Of a stretch of 64,000 bases of DNA, positions 63,938 through 64,000 are shown one piece after another. Within the stretch, counting starts at the first letter, position 1. Each line of letters begins with the position of its first letter. A program made the translations under genes and the position numbers. Under the pieces are notes generated by a model. That model worked only from the letters and a program-made list of their open reading frames with translations, did no database searches and was not told the DNA's origin. This DNA is from Diphasiastrum complanatum (lineage: Eukaryota; Streptophyta; Lycopodiopsida; Lycopodiales; Lycopodiaceae): assembly GCA_029204225.1 (NCBI GenBank), contig CM055111.1:18368668-18432667 (forward strand), in the 5' to 3' direction.

Positions 63938-64000
63938 GGCAGTTCCTGGGCGAATTGGGCGAAACAAGTAACGAGCCTTTGGTCTTGAAGATGGATAACA
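63938..64000 (+). pseudogene. Copia family A RNase H fragment, continuing beyond the window
   Basis: AGGCAGTTCCTGGGCGAATT through GATGGATAACA matches 23090-23150 (RNase H: RQFLDELDE...LQMDN) with a handful of changes. It starts abruptly after sequence following the palindromic cluster and runs off the end. Confidence 0.85.

Noticed and set aside
1-64000. rRNA, tRNA, organellar insertions or virus-derived genes
   Set aside because: No rRNA signatures, cloverleaf genes, plastid or mitochondrial gene fragments, or caulimovirus-type movement/coat motifs were recognised on either strand.

Overview
This window reads as nuclear DNA of a land plant with a repeat-rich genome. The evidence is copia-type LTR retrotransposons primed by initiator-Met tRNA (primer site TGGTATCAGAGC), plant CACTA (En/Spm) transposase genes of the TNP2, DUF4216 and Transposase_24 types, an intron-containing EamA/DMT transporter, and long (GA)n and (CA)n microsatellites. 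The species cannot be read from the sequence. A large-genome lineage such as a gymnosperm, fern or lycophyte is only a guess. No bacterial-type gene, operon, CRISPR array, rRNA or tRNA gene was seen.

Layout. 0.75-2.2 kb: an array of short palindromic words beside a CACTA DUF4216 fragment. 2.6-4.6 kb: a copia relic interrupted by GA-rich tandem units. 5.6-7.15 kb: a decayed coiled-coil gene on the minus strand, abutting a copia linker fragment. 8.6-11.2 kb: an EamA transporter with visible splice sites; its 3' part is duplicated at 27.9-30.2 kb. 12.1-12.3 kb: a SINE-like element. 13.2-18.0 kb: copia family A, minus strand, fused to a piece of a second copia family. 18.3-19.8 kb: a 750-bp tandem duplication. 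20.9-27.0 kb: chimeric copia relics (families A and B). 30.289-35.844 kb: a very young LTR element (E1). 36.4-37.2 and 47.8-48.8 kb: two copies of an LTR-like repeat. 38.5-39.7 kb: another family A relic. 39.943-45.026 kb: a second complete LTR element (E2). 45.1-47.2 kb: a histone H3-like reading frame followed by a coiled-coil gene on the minus strand, with a TATA box and a G-box cluster upstream. 49.3-54.5 kb: more copia relics. 54.5-55.9 kb: a TNP2 transposase fragment. 56.9-59.5 kb: diverged satellite-like repeats. 60.0-63.9 kb: a Transposase_24 gene between two arrays of GCCACGCGTGGC words, with a large foldback structure.

How it fits together. Most coding sequence is dead transposon. 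Stop codons inside the relics fall mainly where Gln or Trp would be expected, as in methylation-driven C-to-T decay. The strongest candidates for something new are: (1) E1, whose LTRs differ at about one base in 647 although its 1046-codon frame carries gag fused to an eroded reverse-transcriptase-like region without the YVDD motif, so it was probably mobilised in trans; (2) the histone H3-like/coiled-coil locus, whose C-terminal module recurs at 5.6-7.1 kb; (3) palindromic word arrays sharing a GCGTGG/CCACGC half-site, next to CACTA genes at both ends of the window, which look like transposase-binding subterminal arrays. All identity judgements were made by eye.
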